A stretch of 64,000 bases of DNA, from assembly GCA_949752795.1 (NCBI GenBank), contig OX457058.1:166534223-166598222 (forward strand), in the 5' to 3' direction. The notes below the pieces were generated by a model, which was not told where the DNA came from, did not search any database, and saw only the letters and a list, made by a program, of their open reading frames with translations. Source of the DNA: Hyperoodon ampullatus (taxonomy: Eukaryota; Chordata; Mammalia; Artiodactyla; Ziphiidae). A program made the translations under genes and the position numbers. How positions within the stretch are numbered: position 1 is the first letter of the stretch; every line of letters starts with the position of its first letter. This document shows, piece by piece, positions 36,971 to 49,049 of this stretch.

Positions 36971-37955
36971 AGGTAAAAGAAATTCATGTAAGGGCAGTTC
37001 AGGGTAAGGTTTTTTTTCCCCTGTGGTCCTGCCATTCTCTCCCTGCGGGTGGTGTGGCTCCGTGGAACAGGTGTTCGTTTAGTGTGATTTGGAGCTCGGG
37101 CTGGAGGCGGAGCTTGTCAGGGGCACGGCTTGTTGGTGGCGGGGCTTGTCAGGGGCTAGTCTGCACTCCTCACCGGCTGTTCTGGGTACAATAGGCAGGT
37201 TGATAGATGGAACTTTTGTGGCTCTTCCACGGGAACGTTGAGGAACAGAGGTTAAGTAGCTTGCCCAAGTTTCCACAGCTAACACGTAGCAGAACCAGGT
37301 TTTGAACCCAGGGAGTCTAGCCATAGAGTCCATGCCCTTAACTACTCTGATCTCCTGTTAAAGATGGGATCCCCAATCCAGCCCTCAAAAGCCTTCATGA
37401 ATGAGACACTCCAACCCACAAAGTCCAGAAAAATATTTGGAGCTAGCTACTTCAGGGAAGGTCTGTCTCACGTACAAGGAAGCAGATTTCCACTTTCAAG
37501 TGTACATGCTAAGGAAACTTCTTTAAGGAAGCCTATGGCTAACAGAGCCTCGTAGGTCACCCATTTTAACCAACATGGGAACTCCTGTTCAGGGGGCTTC
37601 ATTCTGGAGATTTCTGAGGCTTGAGAAATCTATAGCTCATGGCCTTGCTGGACGACATCATAGTAAGGGCCTGATCTGGACCTTGACGTTTTGTCTCCAT
37701 CCCCATCCTGCTGGCACTTTCCAGGGCACACCATGTGCTTTTCGAGCCCCTTCCGAGGCACTGGAAGTTCCCTGGCCTGGAACATTGCTCCCATCATTCT
37801 TTACCTGGACTGCTCATCTCAGGCCTCCTCCATCCACCTCCCAGGGGAAGCCTTCTCTGATGTCCCTGACACTCCTCCCCTGGCCTTTCCCTAAACCCAG
37901 TCAGAGTTAGGGGTCTCCCCACAGTATCACCTAGCACCCCAAAAGTCAGCAGGGT
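36971..37955. other. Intronic stretch with a reverse MIR
   Basis: 37230-37365 (GAGGTTAAGTAGCTTGCCCA, then TTTTGAACCCAGGGAGTCTA) is a reverse-strand MIR. 37112-37156 holds a 13-bp direct repeat GCTTGTCAGGGGC spaced 32 bp. The rest is unassigned. Confidence 0.5.
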
Positions 37956-38200
37956 TCACTGATTAGGAAACAGCTTTGGAGTCCAAAAGACTGTATTTCT
38001 TTTACCTGGTTCTGCGTCTTGTCGGCTACATGACTCTGGGCAATTTATTTTACCCCCTGTAAGTCTCATGTGTAAAATGGGAATAATAATACCAGTCGTA
38101 CCTACCTCATGGGCTCCTAAAGTCAAGGAATCCATGTAAAGCTCAGAGCACAGAGCCTGGCACCCAGTAAACTGTTGCTATTATCATGATTATCATTCAC
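37956..38200 (+). repeat. MIR SINE
   Basis: GTAAAATGGGAATAATAATA, then CCTACCTCATGGGCT and GAGCCTGGCACCCAGTAAAC follow the MIR consensus. Confidence 0.88.
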
Positions 38201-38340
38201 TTATACTTGGTATGTTTCTGTCTTCACCGCTGCACTTGCAGGCGGGAACTGGATTTATTCTTTCTTCATGATCTCAGTGCACAGCCCATAGCCTGGCGTG
38301 CAGTGGGTGGTCAGTGAATATTGTGGTATGAATAAATTTC
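38201..38340 (+). repeat. L2-like 3' end
   Basis: Contains GCACAGCCCATAGCCTGGCG and GTGGTCAGTGAATATTG, resembling the L2 3' terminal word order. Confidence 0.5.
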
Positions 38341-40060
38341 CTGTTGGCTCAAGGTCCTCCACCTGATGTCGCAAGAACGGGAAGGGGAACTGTAGGAGGA
38401 AACACGGGCTGCAACCTGCAGGCCTCCGAGCTGTGAAGAAGATTCAGAGGCAGGGAGCCCTCTTCAGGTGTGGCAGCTGCAGCCACATGCCCTGCGCTCC
38501 CACCCTTTCTCCCAAGAGCAGTGACACCTGGCAGGCTTGATGTACCCACCAAGAAAGGTGCTTAGAGCAAGGGCAAGCAGCCCCTGTCCTGGGGGCTCCG
38601 GGTGTTGGTGAGCGGGTCCTGGCACGGACCTGCCACCTCAGGTGGTGAGTTCCATTTGGATTCTGACCTCTACCTGGTCCCTCATCTCTGATAGGTCCCT
38701 ATGCCTTGACCTCTGTCAGGATTCTTGTACTTTGCTTCTACCTGGCTATAATTAGGTAGCTCATGTTCTCTTTGGTTTGACCTGAAAGCACTGGAATTTT
38801 CTGCCCTTGCCAACAATCCTGAGTGATCTCTACCAACCCTGCAATGGGCTTTCCTACCACATTGCTGTGTTCTCCTACCCACAGTGCCTGCTCCCCTACC
38901 CGTTTGAATAAAGACCTGGAAAGAGGTGAAGGGGTGAATCTTGCAGCTATCCGGGGGAAAAGCAGAGAGAGTAAAAGGTGCATGAGTGGGCCTGGGATGT
39001 AGAAGAAGCAAGGAGGCCATTGGGGCTGGAAGAGCAGAGGGGCTGGAGAAGTCGGAGGTGAACTAGGGAGGGGGCAGGTTGGGTCCACTTTGTAGGTTGT
39101 TGTAAGGACTTTGGTGAATGGGAGTCACTGGAGGGTTTGGGACCAAGGAGTGTGTGATCTGACATATTTCAGAAGGGTACCTCTGGCTGCTGTAGGATGT
39201 TTCAAGGACAGCAGCAGGAGACCAGTCAAGAGGCTACTGTAAGTATCCAGAGAAGACAGCCACAGCCTTTCTGCGCAGGTTAGAAATCAGAAATGGGGCC
39301 CACAGACTCAGCATCTGGCCCTCCTCTCCTTCCAGGCGCCCGCTGCTCTCAGGGCCACGTGCACGGCCAGTCAGTGGACAGTGCGGCCACTGTACGCTGT
39401 CTGTTACTGATGGCTGGCTCCAGTCAAATATGAATGGAAATGCTATTCCAGGTGCCATGGTGAGGGCAGGATGGTGGGAGTCAAGTGTACCGTGTGATTG
39501 GGCCATTGTGATTATGTAAGGAGTTTTCCCAAGGCGCACGATGAACATTCAACTTTACAGAAAGCATCACTTAGCAAACACTGTGCGAAGCTTGGCCCCA
39601 TATGTCAGTAACAGCAGCCCCTTTAAAGGGCTAACTCTTCAAACTTGAAGGCACCACTCTAGCATTTTGCCTGTATTAGGTCATTTAATCCCCACAAAAA
39701 CCCTATGATGAAGGTGTTGTTACTACCTGGTTCTGCAGATGAAGGAACCAAGGCATAGTTTAAATAATTTGCTCAAGGTTAAGATAATGATCAAACCCTC
39801 TCTGCATCCCTTTGTAGCTGAGTGTCCTTGGGAAAGTGATGGGGCTCAGATCTGAGCCCAGACAGACTGACTTCAGGCTTGGTGTTCTTAACCATTGTGT
39901 GTGTGTGCCGGGGTGGCCCCGGGAGGGGGAAGGCTGAAGGACAAGACTCTGCTTTCAAGGAACTTAAAGTCTAACAGAATACAAAGAAGTGCTGATCCGG
40001 AACTCAGTCCAGGCCTTCAGGCCACAGCAAAACAAGAACACCCAGGTTAGCAAGAGAAAT
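38341..40060. other. Mostly unique intronic stretch with MIR and old-repeat traces
   Basis: 39000-39200 carries old-repeat words (GGGAGTCACTGGAGGGTTTG, then GTGTGATCTGACATATTTC). 39640-39910 reads as a reverse MIR (TCATTTAATCCCCACAAAAA, then CAGATGAAGGAACCAAGGC). No coding evidence. Confidence 0.5.
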
Positions 40061-40063
40061 TGT

Positions 40064-40200
40064 GGGAGTTCCCTGGAGGTCCAGTGGTTAGGGCTCGGTG
40101 CTTTCATTGCCAAGGCCTAGGTTTGATCCCCGGGCCGGGAACTAAGATCCCACAAGCTGCACAGTGCAGCCAAAAGAAAAAAGAAAAAAAAAAAAATAAG
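40064..40200 (+). mobile_element. Short tRNA-derived SINE (GGGAGTTCCCTGG variant)
   Basis: Starts GGAGTTCCCTGGAGGTCCAG, includes the B-box-like GGTTTGATCCCCGGGC and ends in an A-rich tail. Similar flanks CAAGAGAAATTGT and AAAGAGAGAAGTTGT suggest a degraded duplication. Confidence 0.85.
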
Positions 40201-40204
40201 AAAG

Positions 40205-40655
40205 AGAGAAGTTGTTTGTGCGGAGAGCTGAAGAGAAGTGTATTCCAAGGGAGCTATCAGGCAACCACAAATATCTGGACATTGATGGGACAAATTGCCC
40301 CTTCAGATAAATTCTGCTGCCTTTTGGGCCTCAAGTCACTTCGGCCAGGTTGAAGGAATCTCTCTGTTGAACCTACACCAACCACTCTCTTGTGCCTTCG
40401 CAGAGAAACTCATCCAGAAGATTCAAAAGCACAAAGAGAGAGCTGATTTTTTAACTAAAAATTAAACTTTAAAGCTTTGAGTATCTGGTATGTGCTGAGC
40501 TCACAGTCTAGGAATGGGCAAGCGTTCATCAATAACTAGCACGGTGAGGTCAGGGCCTGAGAGAAGCAGGAAAGGCAGTTGGCAAGGGCCTTGAAGGATG
40601 AGGACATATGTTTTGGTTTTGTTTGGGGGGTTTTCTTGTGGAGGGGAGGGGGAGG
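40205..40655. other. Unique intronic stretch
   Basis: Nothing recognised apart from a short G-rich run near 40625-40655. Confidence 0.45.
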
Positions 40656-40659
40656 CTCA

Positions 40660-41345
40660 TAAAAAAATCTAGAAATAGAACTACCATATGATCCAGCAAT
40701 TCTACTCCTGGGTACATAATCCAAAGAAATGAAAATGCTAACTTGAAAAGATGCACGCATCCCCCTGTTCATAGCAGCACTATTTACAATAGCCAAGATA
40801 TGGGAGCAACCAAAGTGTCCATCAACAGATGAATGGATAAAGAAGATATGGTATTTATACACAATGGAATAGTACTCAGCCTTAAAAAAGAATGAAATTT
40901 TGCCATATGCAGCAACATGGATGGACTTGGAGGGTCTTATGGTTAGTGACATAAGTCAGACAGAGAAAGACAAATACTGTATAATAGCACTTATATGTGG
41001 AATCTAAAAAATAAAGCAAACTAGTGAATATCACAAAAATAAAGACTCACAGATATAGAGAGCAGACTAGTGGTTACCAGTCGGAAGGGCGGGGGGGAGG
41101 GGGAAGATAGGAGTAGGAGATTAAGAGGTACAAACTAATATGTATAAAATAAATAAGCTACAAGGATATATTGTACAACATAGGGAATACAGCCAGTACT
41201 TTATAATAACTTTAGATGGAGTATAATTTTTATAATAAGTATTGAATCAGTAAGTTGTATACCTGAAACTAATATAATATTGTAAATCAACTATGCATCA
41301 ATAAAAACAGTCAATAAGAAAACAGACAACCAAAAAAATATATAT
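40660..41345 (+). mobile_element. L1 3' end, sense
   Basis: Begins in the ORF2 tail (AATAGAACTACCATATGATC) and runs to the 3' end CATCAATAAAAACAGTCAAT. It includes the G-rich polypurine block of the L1 3' UTR at 41085-41104. Confidence 0.9.
41085..41104 (+). repeat. G-rich run (G-quadruplex-capable) in L1 3' UTR
   Basis: GGGCGGGGGGGAGGGGG contains four or more G tracts. L1 3' UTRs are known to carry such a motif; folding is an inference. Confidence 0.6.
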
Positions 41346-41352
41346 GGTAGAG

Positions 41353-42790
41353 GGAAAGACCCCGTACACATCACCTACAAAAGCTAAGAAACAGAATTCA
41401 GTGTGACAAGATTCGTGATGGATTTATATGAGGAAATGACAAAATTCTACTAAGGCTTATTTTTTTAAGATTTCTATGAATGGATAGAGATACAGTGTTT
41501 TCCTGGTGGGAAAACTCAATTTAGTAAGGATGTCATTTCTCTACAAATGAATCTCTAAACATAAGGCAACTCTAATCAGAAATCCAAATATCTTTTCTGG
41601 AACTTAACCAAATAATTCTAAAGCTCATCAGGGAAATTGGACATGAAATAAGCTGGGCATTTTTGAAAAGAAAAAGGAGAAAGGAGTAAGAGAAGAGGGG
41701 ACAAGGAAGAGGGAAGAGTCTTCATGGATATTAAAAAAGGAGAACTGTTTGGGTTTTGGGTACCAGTCCCAGCATAGACAGATGAATGGAACAAAATACA
41801 TAATCCAGAAACAAATTTAAGAAAAGTGCCTCTGATAAAAATGACATTTCAAGAGAGTGGAAAAAGAATGGACTATTTAAAAATGATGCTGAAGAGCCTA
41901 CACACGTGACAAAGTTGTGTAGAACTAAATACACACACACATGAGTACAAGGGAAAAAGGCAACATGTAAATATAAGATGGTAGGTTATAGCAATGTTAA
42001 TATCCTGGTCATGATATTATACTGTAGTTTTGCAAAGTATTAGCAAAAAACTGGGTAAAGTATAAACACACTATTATTTCTTATGATTGCTTATCAGTTT
42101 GCAATTATCTCAATAAAAATTTTAACTAAAAATAGTACTGAGAAAAACAAACTAGTATTTTCAAAATGTTAGATCCCTACAGTTAAAGAGGAATGATTAT
42201 CAAGTTTTAAGATTCAAACTGTAAGTGAATACCAGTATATTCTTGGGGTAAGGAAGGACTTTTCTCTCCATGACTCCTAAAGCCAAACGCCACAAAAGAA
42301 GATTGATGGAAACTGATAGATTTTCCTACATAAAAGTTAAAGTTCGGGGCTTCCCTGGTGGCGCAGTGGTTGAGAGTCCGCCTGCCAATGCAGGGGACAC
42401 GGGTTCGTGCCCCAGTCCGGGAAGATCCCACATGCCGCGGAGCGGCTAGGCCCGTGAGCCATGGCCGCTGAGCCTGCGCGTCTGGAGCCTGTGCTCCGCA
42501 ACGGGAGAGGCCACAACAGTGAGAGGCCCACGTACTGCAAAAAAAAAAAAAAAAAAGTTAAAGTTCGGCATAGCAACAAAACATGTAAAAATAAACGACA
42601 GACATAAATTGAGAAAACTATTTCAACATATGTAAAAGATGACAAGTTAATTTCTTAAAAATATATGAAGTGCTCTCACAAATCAATAAGAAAAACAATA
42701 GATACCCTAATGGGAAAATGGACTAGACATGAATAGGAATTCACAAAAGAAGAGAAACAAAAGGCCAATGAACATGAAAAATGTAGGCAA
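41353..42790 (+). mobile_element. Older L1M ORF2/3' fragment, sense, split by a SINE
   Basis: Words such as GAAATCCAAATATCTTTTCT, AGCTCATCAGGGAAATTGGA and AAATCAATAAGAAAAACAAT follow the L1 ORF2-to-3' order. The SINE at 42348-42552 interrupts it. Strongly diverged. Confidence 0.65.
42348..42552 (+). mobile_element. CHR-type SINE, short form
   Basis: Complete element with poly(A) and a perfect 16-bp duplication AAAAGTTAAAGTTCGG at 42332-42347 and 42553-42568. Confidence 0.95.
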
Positions 42791-44061
42791 TGAAGCAGAA
42801 ATTGGTAGAGAAAGAAAGTATAAATTATGGAAGAAATATAGTTGAAGGAAGCTGAGAGGTGATATCTTATTTACTGATACCAATTAGCTCAGCGTCTGGC
42901 ACATAGTACATGCTCAATAAATGTTTGTTGCATGGATGAGTAAGCAGAGAGAAGAACACGGGTGACCTGTCAAGGAGAAGGAATACTTCAGATGCACATG
43001 GGAGAGAAGAGAAAGGTAGAAGTGTAGCATAATTTTAAGGGAGAAATGGGCAAATTAGGTGGACTTTGATCATAGAGCCTGTTTGGCCAGTTAAACCAGA
43101 AATGATGTCATCAGAAGAAAATCCCTTTGTGTCAACTCCAGAAAGCCTCCAGTGAAAGTACACTCAGATAGGAGAGTCCCTGAGATAAAGCTTAGGGTTT
43201 AAACCGTTCTTTTCAAGGCCTATTGTCTGAATGTGCAGCTGCTCACTCCTCTTCCCATCCCCCAGTGGGTAACCAGTGCCTTTGCCCTTTTCCAGCCCCA
43301 TGATTTTGCCATCAAATCTGACGCCGCTCAGCATAAACAGTGTGATTGACGAGATGCACATCAGATTCAGGGTGCACCTGAATTCTGGTTTGCACTGGGC
43401 ACCTGAGACTTGTTCTCCAACTTTTAAGTTCACATTTCCATTTTCTGAAGTAACTTAACAGAGACCCTCGCATTTGGGTTAATAGCCTGAGTTCACAGGA
43501 AGTGTTTGTCTTCAGTGTTTTTTCCCTCAGTGAAAAAATCAGTCTTAATGAACTAGCCCTTTCTTTCCCCACGACTAGCTAAAATACCATTTTGTTATAC
43601 TAGTTTCAAACAGCTCCGCTGGCAGTTATTATACCAATCCCATTTGTGCCACAGGTGTCATGGTGCTTTCTGAAATGGGTTCTCGACTGGCTTTGGGCAA
43701 AAGAAAGTTATAATTGCTTTCTGGAACTAATAATATCAAAATTAATGTTTTTAAGAAAAGGCCCCAACAGAGCCCCTCAAAGCACAGTTTATTACAGAGC
43801 AGTGACTCATTTAGATACAGCCCAGAAGGTGCCTCTACAAAGAATGAGGTTTGAGTCTCTAAAGACTTTTTCAAAGAAATGGAAGGTAGGAGACTAGAAG
43901 CAAAGGAAGGAAGGGAAAAAAAGGAAAGAAAAACTTGATTTGCTGTAGGGAGCTTTGATTCCCTAGAGCTACTTTTCTTTGCAAACATGAGGATGTTTGC
44001 CAAATGTTTCTAGGAAATTGTAGGTAATGCAGAGTCGGTATGGGTACAGTAGTAATAACAT
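42791..44061. other. Unique stretch with an L2/MIR 3' trace
   Basis: 42885-42945 (GCGTCTGGCACATAGTACAT, then CTCAATAAATGTTTGTTG) is an L2/MIR 3' end. The rest is unassigned. Confidence 0.5.
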
Positions 44062-44442
44062 ACTGTCTTAGCTCAGGCTGCTATAACAAATACCATAGAC
44101 TGGGTGACTAATAAACCACAGAGATTTCTTTCTCTCAGTTCTGGAGGCTGGAATTCCAAGATCAGGGTGCCAGCTTGGTTGGGTTCTTGGGTGACAGCCC
44201 CCTTAGGTGTTTCAGACTGCTATCTTCGCCTTGTATCCTCACGTGGTAGAGAGCAGAGAAGAAGAAACTAGCTCTCTCTGGTGAATCTTATAAGGGCACT
44301 AATCCATCATGAGGGCTCCACCCTCATGACCTCATCTAATCCTGTTTACTTCCCAAAGGTTCCACCTCCTATTGCATCACGTTGAGGGGGTAGGGTTTCA
44401 ACATATAAATTTGGGGAGGACACAAACATTCAGTCTGTAACA
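44062..44442 (-). repeat. MaLR-type LTR (MLT1/MST-like)
   Basis: The sequence TAGCTCAGGCTGCTATAACA, CAGTTCTGGAGGCTGGAATT and CCCTCATGACCTCATCTAAT is the reverse complement of a MaLR LTR. No internal region attached, so a solo LTR. Confidence 0.82.
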
Positions 44443-45065
44443 TGTAGGAAATTTCATGAGTTTCTAGGGAAGCAGTACAGACTGGGGAGGAACATATATT
44501 ATGATAGTATAAATAACACATTGATTTCTTCAGTCTTATATGATTCTGTCATTTAGCTTGCCTGGGCCATGCTTCTTTCATCCTTGTTACATCATACATC
44601 TAAGTAAAACCCTAAGAGCGAGAGAAACATCAATATTCTGTAGGTCTTTGACTTTCACACCAGATTTCTAGAAGCACTAGGATCCCACAAAGGAGCTAAA
44701 AGGCTGCTGCTGTGGGAAAAGCGAGGTGTTGAGAAGGTGGTCTGGGAGCCATCCCAGGTCAAGCAGAACAGGTGGGCATCACTGTTGTGTACACCAGCTA
44801 CCACCACTCCAGGAGAACCTTACATCCCTCTCAGCAGCAGCAAGAAATTCAAAAAGGCAGGTGGATTTGCTTGTGCTTTATCTGGATATCCATTACAATA
44901 AAGGTATCATTTTCGTAATGTCTTGCAGCCAGATCCTCTCACTCATGTTGAAGAAAAGGCACCTTTCATCAGTTGCCACCTGTGTTGTGCTAACATTCTA
45001 CTTAATTGAACCATTTCTTTGTAGTGTTGGGGAGGGCAGTTTTGTTCAAGAGAGAACAAAATTAC
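44443..45065. other. Unique intronic stretch
   Basis: Nothing recognised. A chance frame of ~138 codons starts at 44726 and runs into a SINE. Confidence 0.45.
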
Positions 45066-45073
45066 AGGTGCTT

Positions 45074-45422
45074 TTTTTGTTTGTTTGTTTGTTTGTTTTT
45101 GGCTGCATTGGGTCTTTGTTGCCGCACACGGGCTTTCTCTAGTTGCGGCAAGCAGGGTCTACTCTTCGTTGCAGTGCGCGGGCTTCTCAGTGCAGTGGCT
45201 TCTCTTGTTGCGGAGCATGGGCTCTAGACGCACAGGCTTCAGTAGTTGTGGCTCGCAGGCTCAGTAGTTGTGGCTCGCGGGCTCTAGAGTACAGGCTCAG
45301 TAGTTGTGGCACATGGGCTTAGTGGATCTGAGCATGTGGGATCTTCCCCGACCAGGGCTCGAACTGGTATCCCGTGAATGGGCAGGCATATTCTTAACCA
45401 CTGCGCCACCAGGGAAGTCCCT
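45074..45422 (-). mobile_element. CHR-type SINE, long form, (TTTG)n tail
   Basis: Long variant whose tail is (TTTG)n instead of (TTTA)n. Duplication AGGTGCTT at 45066-45073 and 45423-45430. Confidence 0.92.
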
Positions 45423-45430
45423 AGGTGCTT

Positions 45431-46355
45431 GTTTTTAAGGAGTAGTTTCACTATTTAAAAATTAAGAAGGCCTGGAATTGGGACACCCACTTGAGATAAG
45501 TAAATCAAATGATTTTCCCCCTTGAAAATGAGGGTAAAGTCAGAAATAATGAGAGCACTTATTCCAGCTGTCACACTAGCTAAATGTTTGTGAGGAGGCA
45601 GAGAGCTTGAGACAGCACTAAACACAGAGCTGATGCCCCCATGACTCCGTGGATCTCTCAGGGAAATGAAATTTGTAAAATTTCTCTTCGGGAGCTGGCG
45701 TAGTCTGATTCCCACGAGGCCAATTTTGTTACCTTCTGAGTACAAAACTTACTGTGACTTAAAGTAATGCAAATGACTTAAAGAATCCTTTTTTGGTCAC
45801 ACCCCCATTTTCTGCTTTTATAGTTAGGACATCAGTCATTTATTTTTGACTTATAAACTACTTATTGCTAAAGAGTTTAGAAACATCCCTTAGTTCAGAG
45901 TTACCTGGAAAATAGCTTAATCTTTACTACATATGATATCATAATCTTTTGTCAAGGATGCTCTACTGTTAACAAAATGAGAGAGGTGTGTCATAATCCT
46001 AAAAATAGCACATTCTAAAAATATCCTTGATTACTTTGGAAGTCATTTCAATCCAAAGGAAGAGGAGCAGCTGCCATCATGTTTGCAGCTGCCATGGTCC
46101 CACAGCTAACCCAGAACTTCTGAAGACGGCTCATTTTGATATAATGTACCATCTGCCATGTTTTCTGCATTGTATATTAATATACAAAAGAAAATGGGTT
46201 GCTTTTGCCTTTAGGACCCCGGAGGTATCAGTCCTTTACTGGGTTTTGGCAGGGAAAATGGGGGGCCCTACTTTAGAAGCTTCCCAGGCAGACATGACTT
46301 TTGTTTCCAACCCTCCTGCCCCCTATGCTCTGAACCCAGCTGGTGGTGTTTTCCT
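45431..46355. other. Unique intronic stretch
   Basis: Nothing recognised. Confidence 0.45.
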
Positions 46356-46359
46356 GAGT

Positions 46360-46530
46360 GGGGTCTGCAGCCCTTTTATCAGAATCACTATGGGTGCTGG
46401 TTTAAACATAGGTTTTCTGGCCCCATTCAACCTCCTGAATCAGAATCTCTGGGGGTGAGGCCTGGAAATCCCCAGTTTTTAACCAGTTCCTCAGGGAATT
46501 TTCATGTGTACTCAAGTTCAAGACTTCTGT
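46360..46530 (+). mobile_element. MER5A-like hAT-Charlie MITE
   Basis: CTTTTATCAGAATCACTATG, CCTGAATCAGAATCTCTGGG and CATGTGTACTCAAGTTCAAG match the MER5A order, diverged. Confidence 0.6.
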
Positions 46531-46803
46531 CCTAAGTGACCGTAGTTTCCTTCTACCTTATTCACTTCTCGGTTAATTTTCGGACTGTAAATAAAGGTGT
46601 GATCAGACCTTCCATCCTTCCTGAAGCTTGACAGAAGTTTTCCATCCAGCTTTTATGTTGTCTGCAGATGACTCGGTAAAGGAGTCTACTTGATACACAA
46701 CCTGGTACAGCTTTCCTTCTTGTGTGTTGTTTCTAGTACTTGATCTCCTGGACCAGGTTTGATGTTCTCTCCTCTAATTACCCCCCACCCTGCCCCTGTT
46801 CTT

Positions 46804-46921
46804 GGTTGTGGCACACAGACCCAGTTGTTCCGTGGCATGTGGGATCCTCCCGGACGAGGGGTTGAACCAGTGTCCCCTGCATTGGCAGGTGGATTCCCAA
46901 CCACTGCGCCACCAGGGAAGT
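46804..46921 (-). mobile_element. Tailless, 3'-truncated CHR-type SINE
   Basis: Only the 5' ~118 bp of a long-form SINE is present (right end GGGACTTCCCTGG in reverse, left end at GGTTGTGGCACAC), with no A-rich tail. Yet it is bounded by a perfect 16-bp duplication CCCTGCCCCTGTTCTT at 46788-46803 and 46922-46937. Confidence 0.9.
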
Positions 46922-47144
46922 CCCTGCCCCTGTTCTTAGCACAGTGTTTGGAACCTAACAAATACTGAAATGTTGCCTCACTTGACTGTCACATCAACAC
47001 TGACCTTCCCGTGGCTCTCTCCTCAACATCTAGAACCTATCCAAGAGGAAGTAACTTTTGACTGTGAACACTTGACCCTCATGTTTTAAACCTCTGTCTT
47101 GAAGCATGTTCTTTAGAAGATTCATAAAACTTTATCCACGCTTT

Positions 47145-47428
47145 TTAAAAAATTATTTATTTTTGGCTGCATTGGGTCTTCGTTGCTGTGCACGGGCTTT
47201 CTCTAATTGAGGCGATTGGGGGCTGCTCTTCGTTGGTGGTGCGCGGGCTTCTCATTGCTGTGGCTTCTCTTGTTGTGGAGCACAAGCTCTAGGCGCATGG
47301 GCTTCAGTAGTTGTGGCACGCGGGCTTAGTTGCTCCACGGCATGTGGGATCTTCCCGGACCAGGGATTGAACCCATGTCCCCTGCATCGGCAGGCGGATT
47401 CTCAACCACTGTGCCACCAGGGAAGCCC
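47145..47428 (-). mobile_element. CHR-type SINE, long form
   Basis: Long variant with T-rich tail at left. Duplication TATCCACGCTTT/TATCCACACTTT at 47133-47144 and 47429-47440 with one mismatch. Confidence 0.92.
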
Positions 47429-47440
47429 TATCCACACTTT

Positions 47441-48605
47441 CAAGAGCCTGGGAAGCACGGGTGACCTCTCCACCCCTTCACGTACCTGCACGCCTCTCCC
47501 CGCTCACCTCCTGTACTAGCGTCCTAAGGTATCCTCCCAGTTTCTCATTATCCCAAGTTTCTTTTAAGGGACCCTCATCACCATTCTGGCACTCCCAGAG
47601 TGGTTTTTTTTTTTTAATTACTACCACACTCTACTTTCTTTCTCTGAAGTGACAGGGTCCGATCTTCTAAACCTTTAATATAAGTTGCTAAGACAAGGTT
47701 TTACCCATCTAACTATTCAGTAAATAGCAGTTCACTTACTTAAACTTGTCACCCATCCCTCCAGCTCATTTCCGGACATGTGAGGGAAGAGACAGGGCTT
47801 GGACACCAGGACTTCGGTGGAATTGAAGGGCCTGCGACATCCCTCCTGGGGCAGCTCTTCCCCTGCAGGACCGAGGCTCTGCTGAGCAGCCCTGATTTAT
47901 TACGCACATGGGAGCCACAGGGCGCAATGCTGGACCAGGAAGGAAAACTGAAAGAGGCCAGAGAAAGCCAGTTTCGCGTCCCATCGTTCCTTCTTGGTAA
48001 TTTTCCAGTTTTTGGTTGTGAAGAAAGAACCGTGTCAAAGGAGAGACATTCTTAGCTTGATGTTACTAATTAATAAGGACTGTCTTTTTAGTTTGTATAA
48101 GGAAGATAAGGGTGACCGCAAACATGGTGCCATGTGAAATCCCATCAAGCTAAAGAGCCAAAGGGATGTTTCATTTATTGGCAGAATTCTTTCTTACAGA
48201 ACTCAACAAAGTGTTTAGGATGGGAAAGGAGTGACTTTTTAAAAGTTTTAGAAGGTCTTCCAAAAGGATGAGTCATCCTCTTGTTCCTTTGCCTTAGTAC
48301 AGGGGTGCCTCAAGTGTGAGATGAATGGAAGTTGTTTCTCTCCTGTAGGGCGTGTCAGCATTTGGTACACAACCACAGCTTTCTGTTAGACGGTTCAAAC
48401 CCTGGCTTGTCATATAAAAGTCCTGACAGGGTGTTAACACAAGCAGTTTCTGGTGTTATTGTGTTGTTTGAGTGGTCATTTATCATTAAACACTTCACTA
48501 TAAACAGGTAAGTGTGTGTTGTGTACGTTAACTTCAGTTTATATCCTAGCAGCAGTTAGCCATCAATGGAAGCATCTCTTCTGGAATCCATTCTCAAGAC
48601 ATGGC
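47441..48605. other. Unique intronic stretch
   Basis: Nothing recognised apart from a T-rich run at 47604-47617. Confidence 0.45.
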
Positions 48606-48610
48606 TGTTG

Positions 48611-48999
48611 GGACTTCCCTGGTGGTCCAGGGGTAAAGAATCCGCCTGCCAGTGCAGGGGACACAGCTTCAATCCCTGGTCCAAGAACTAGATCCCACAT
48701 GCCGCGGGGCAATTAAGCCTGAGCGCCACAACTGCTGAGCTCGCACTCTGCGTGCCACAAACCACAGAGCCCACGCAACCTGGAGCCTGTGCGCCACAAC
48801 TAGAGAGAGAAAACCCATATGCCACAACTAGAGAAAAGCCCATGCACTGTAACTAGGGAGAAGCCTGCGCACTACAACGAAGAGCCCACGCTGCAACAAA
48901 AGATCCCATATGCTTCAACGAAGACCCTGCGTGCTGCAACTAAGACACAACGTGGCCAAAAAATAGATAAATAAATTAATTAAATAAATTTTTTAAAAG
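48611..48999 (+). mobile_element. CHR-type SINE, long form, expanded middle
   Basis: Begins GGGACTTCCCTGGTGGTCCA and ends GTGGCCAAAAAATAGATAAA. The middle has extra degenerate copies of a GCCACAACTAGAGA-like unit, making it ~390 bp, longer than its relatives. Imperfect duplication AGACATGGCTGTT/AGAGGTGGCTGTT. Confidence 0.9.
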
Positions 49000-49049
49000 A
49001 GGTGGCTGTTTAGCACTATGAATATTGTTATGAAAATCTATGCCATAGG

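Noticed and set aside
37081..37160. GC-rich stretch as a possible promoter or CpG island
   Set aside because: Too short, few CpG, no associated exon.
46027..46458. ~143-codon open frame on the + strand
   Set aside because: Runs into a MER5A-like repeat, with no recognisable domain.
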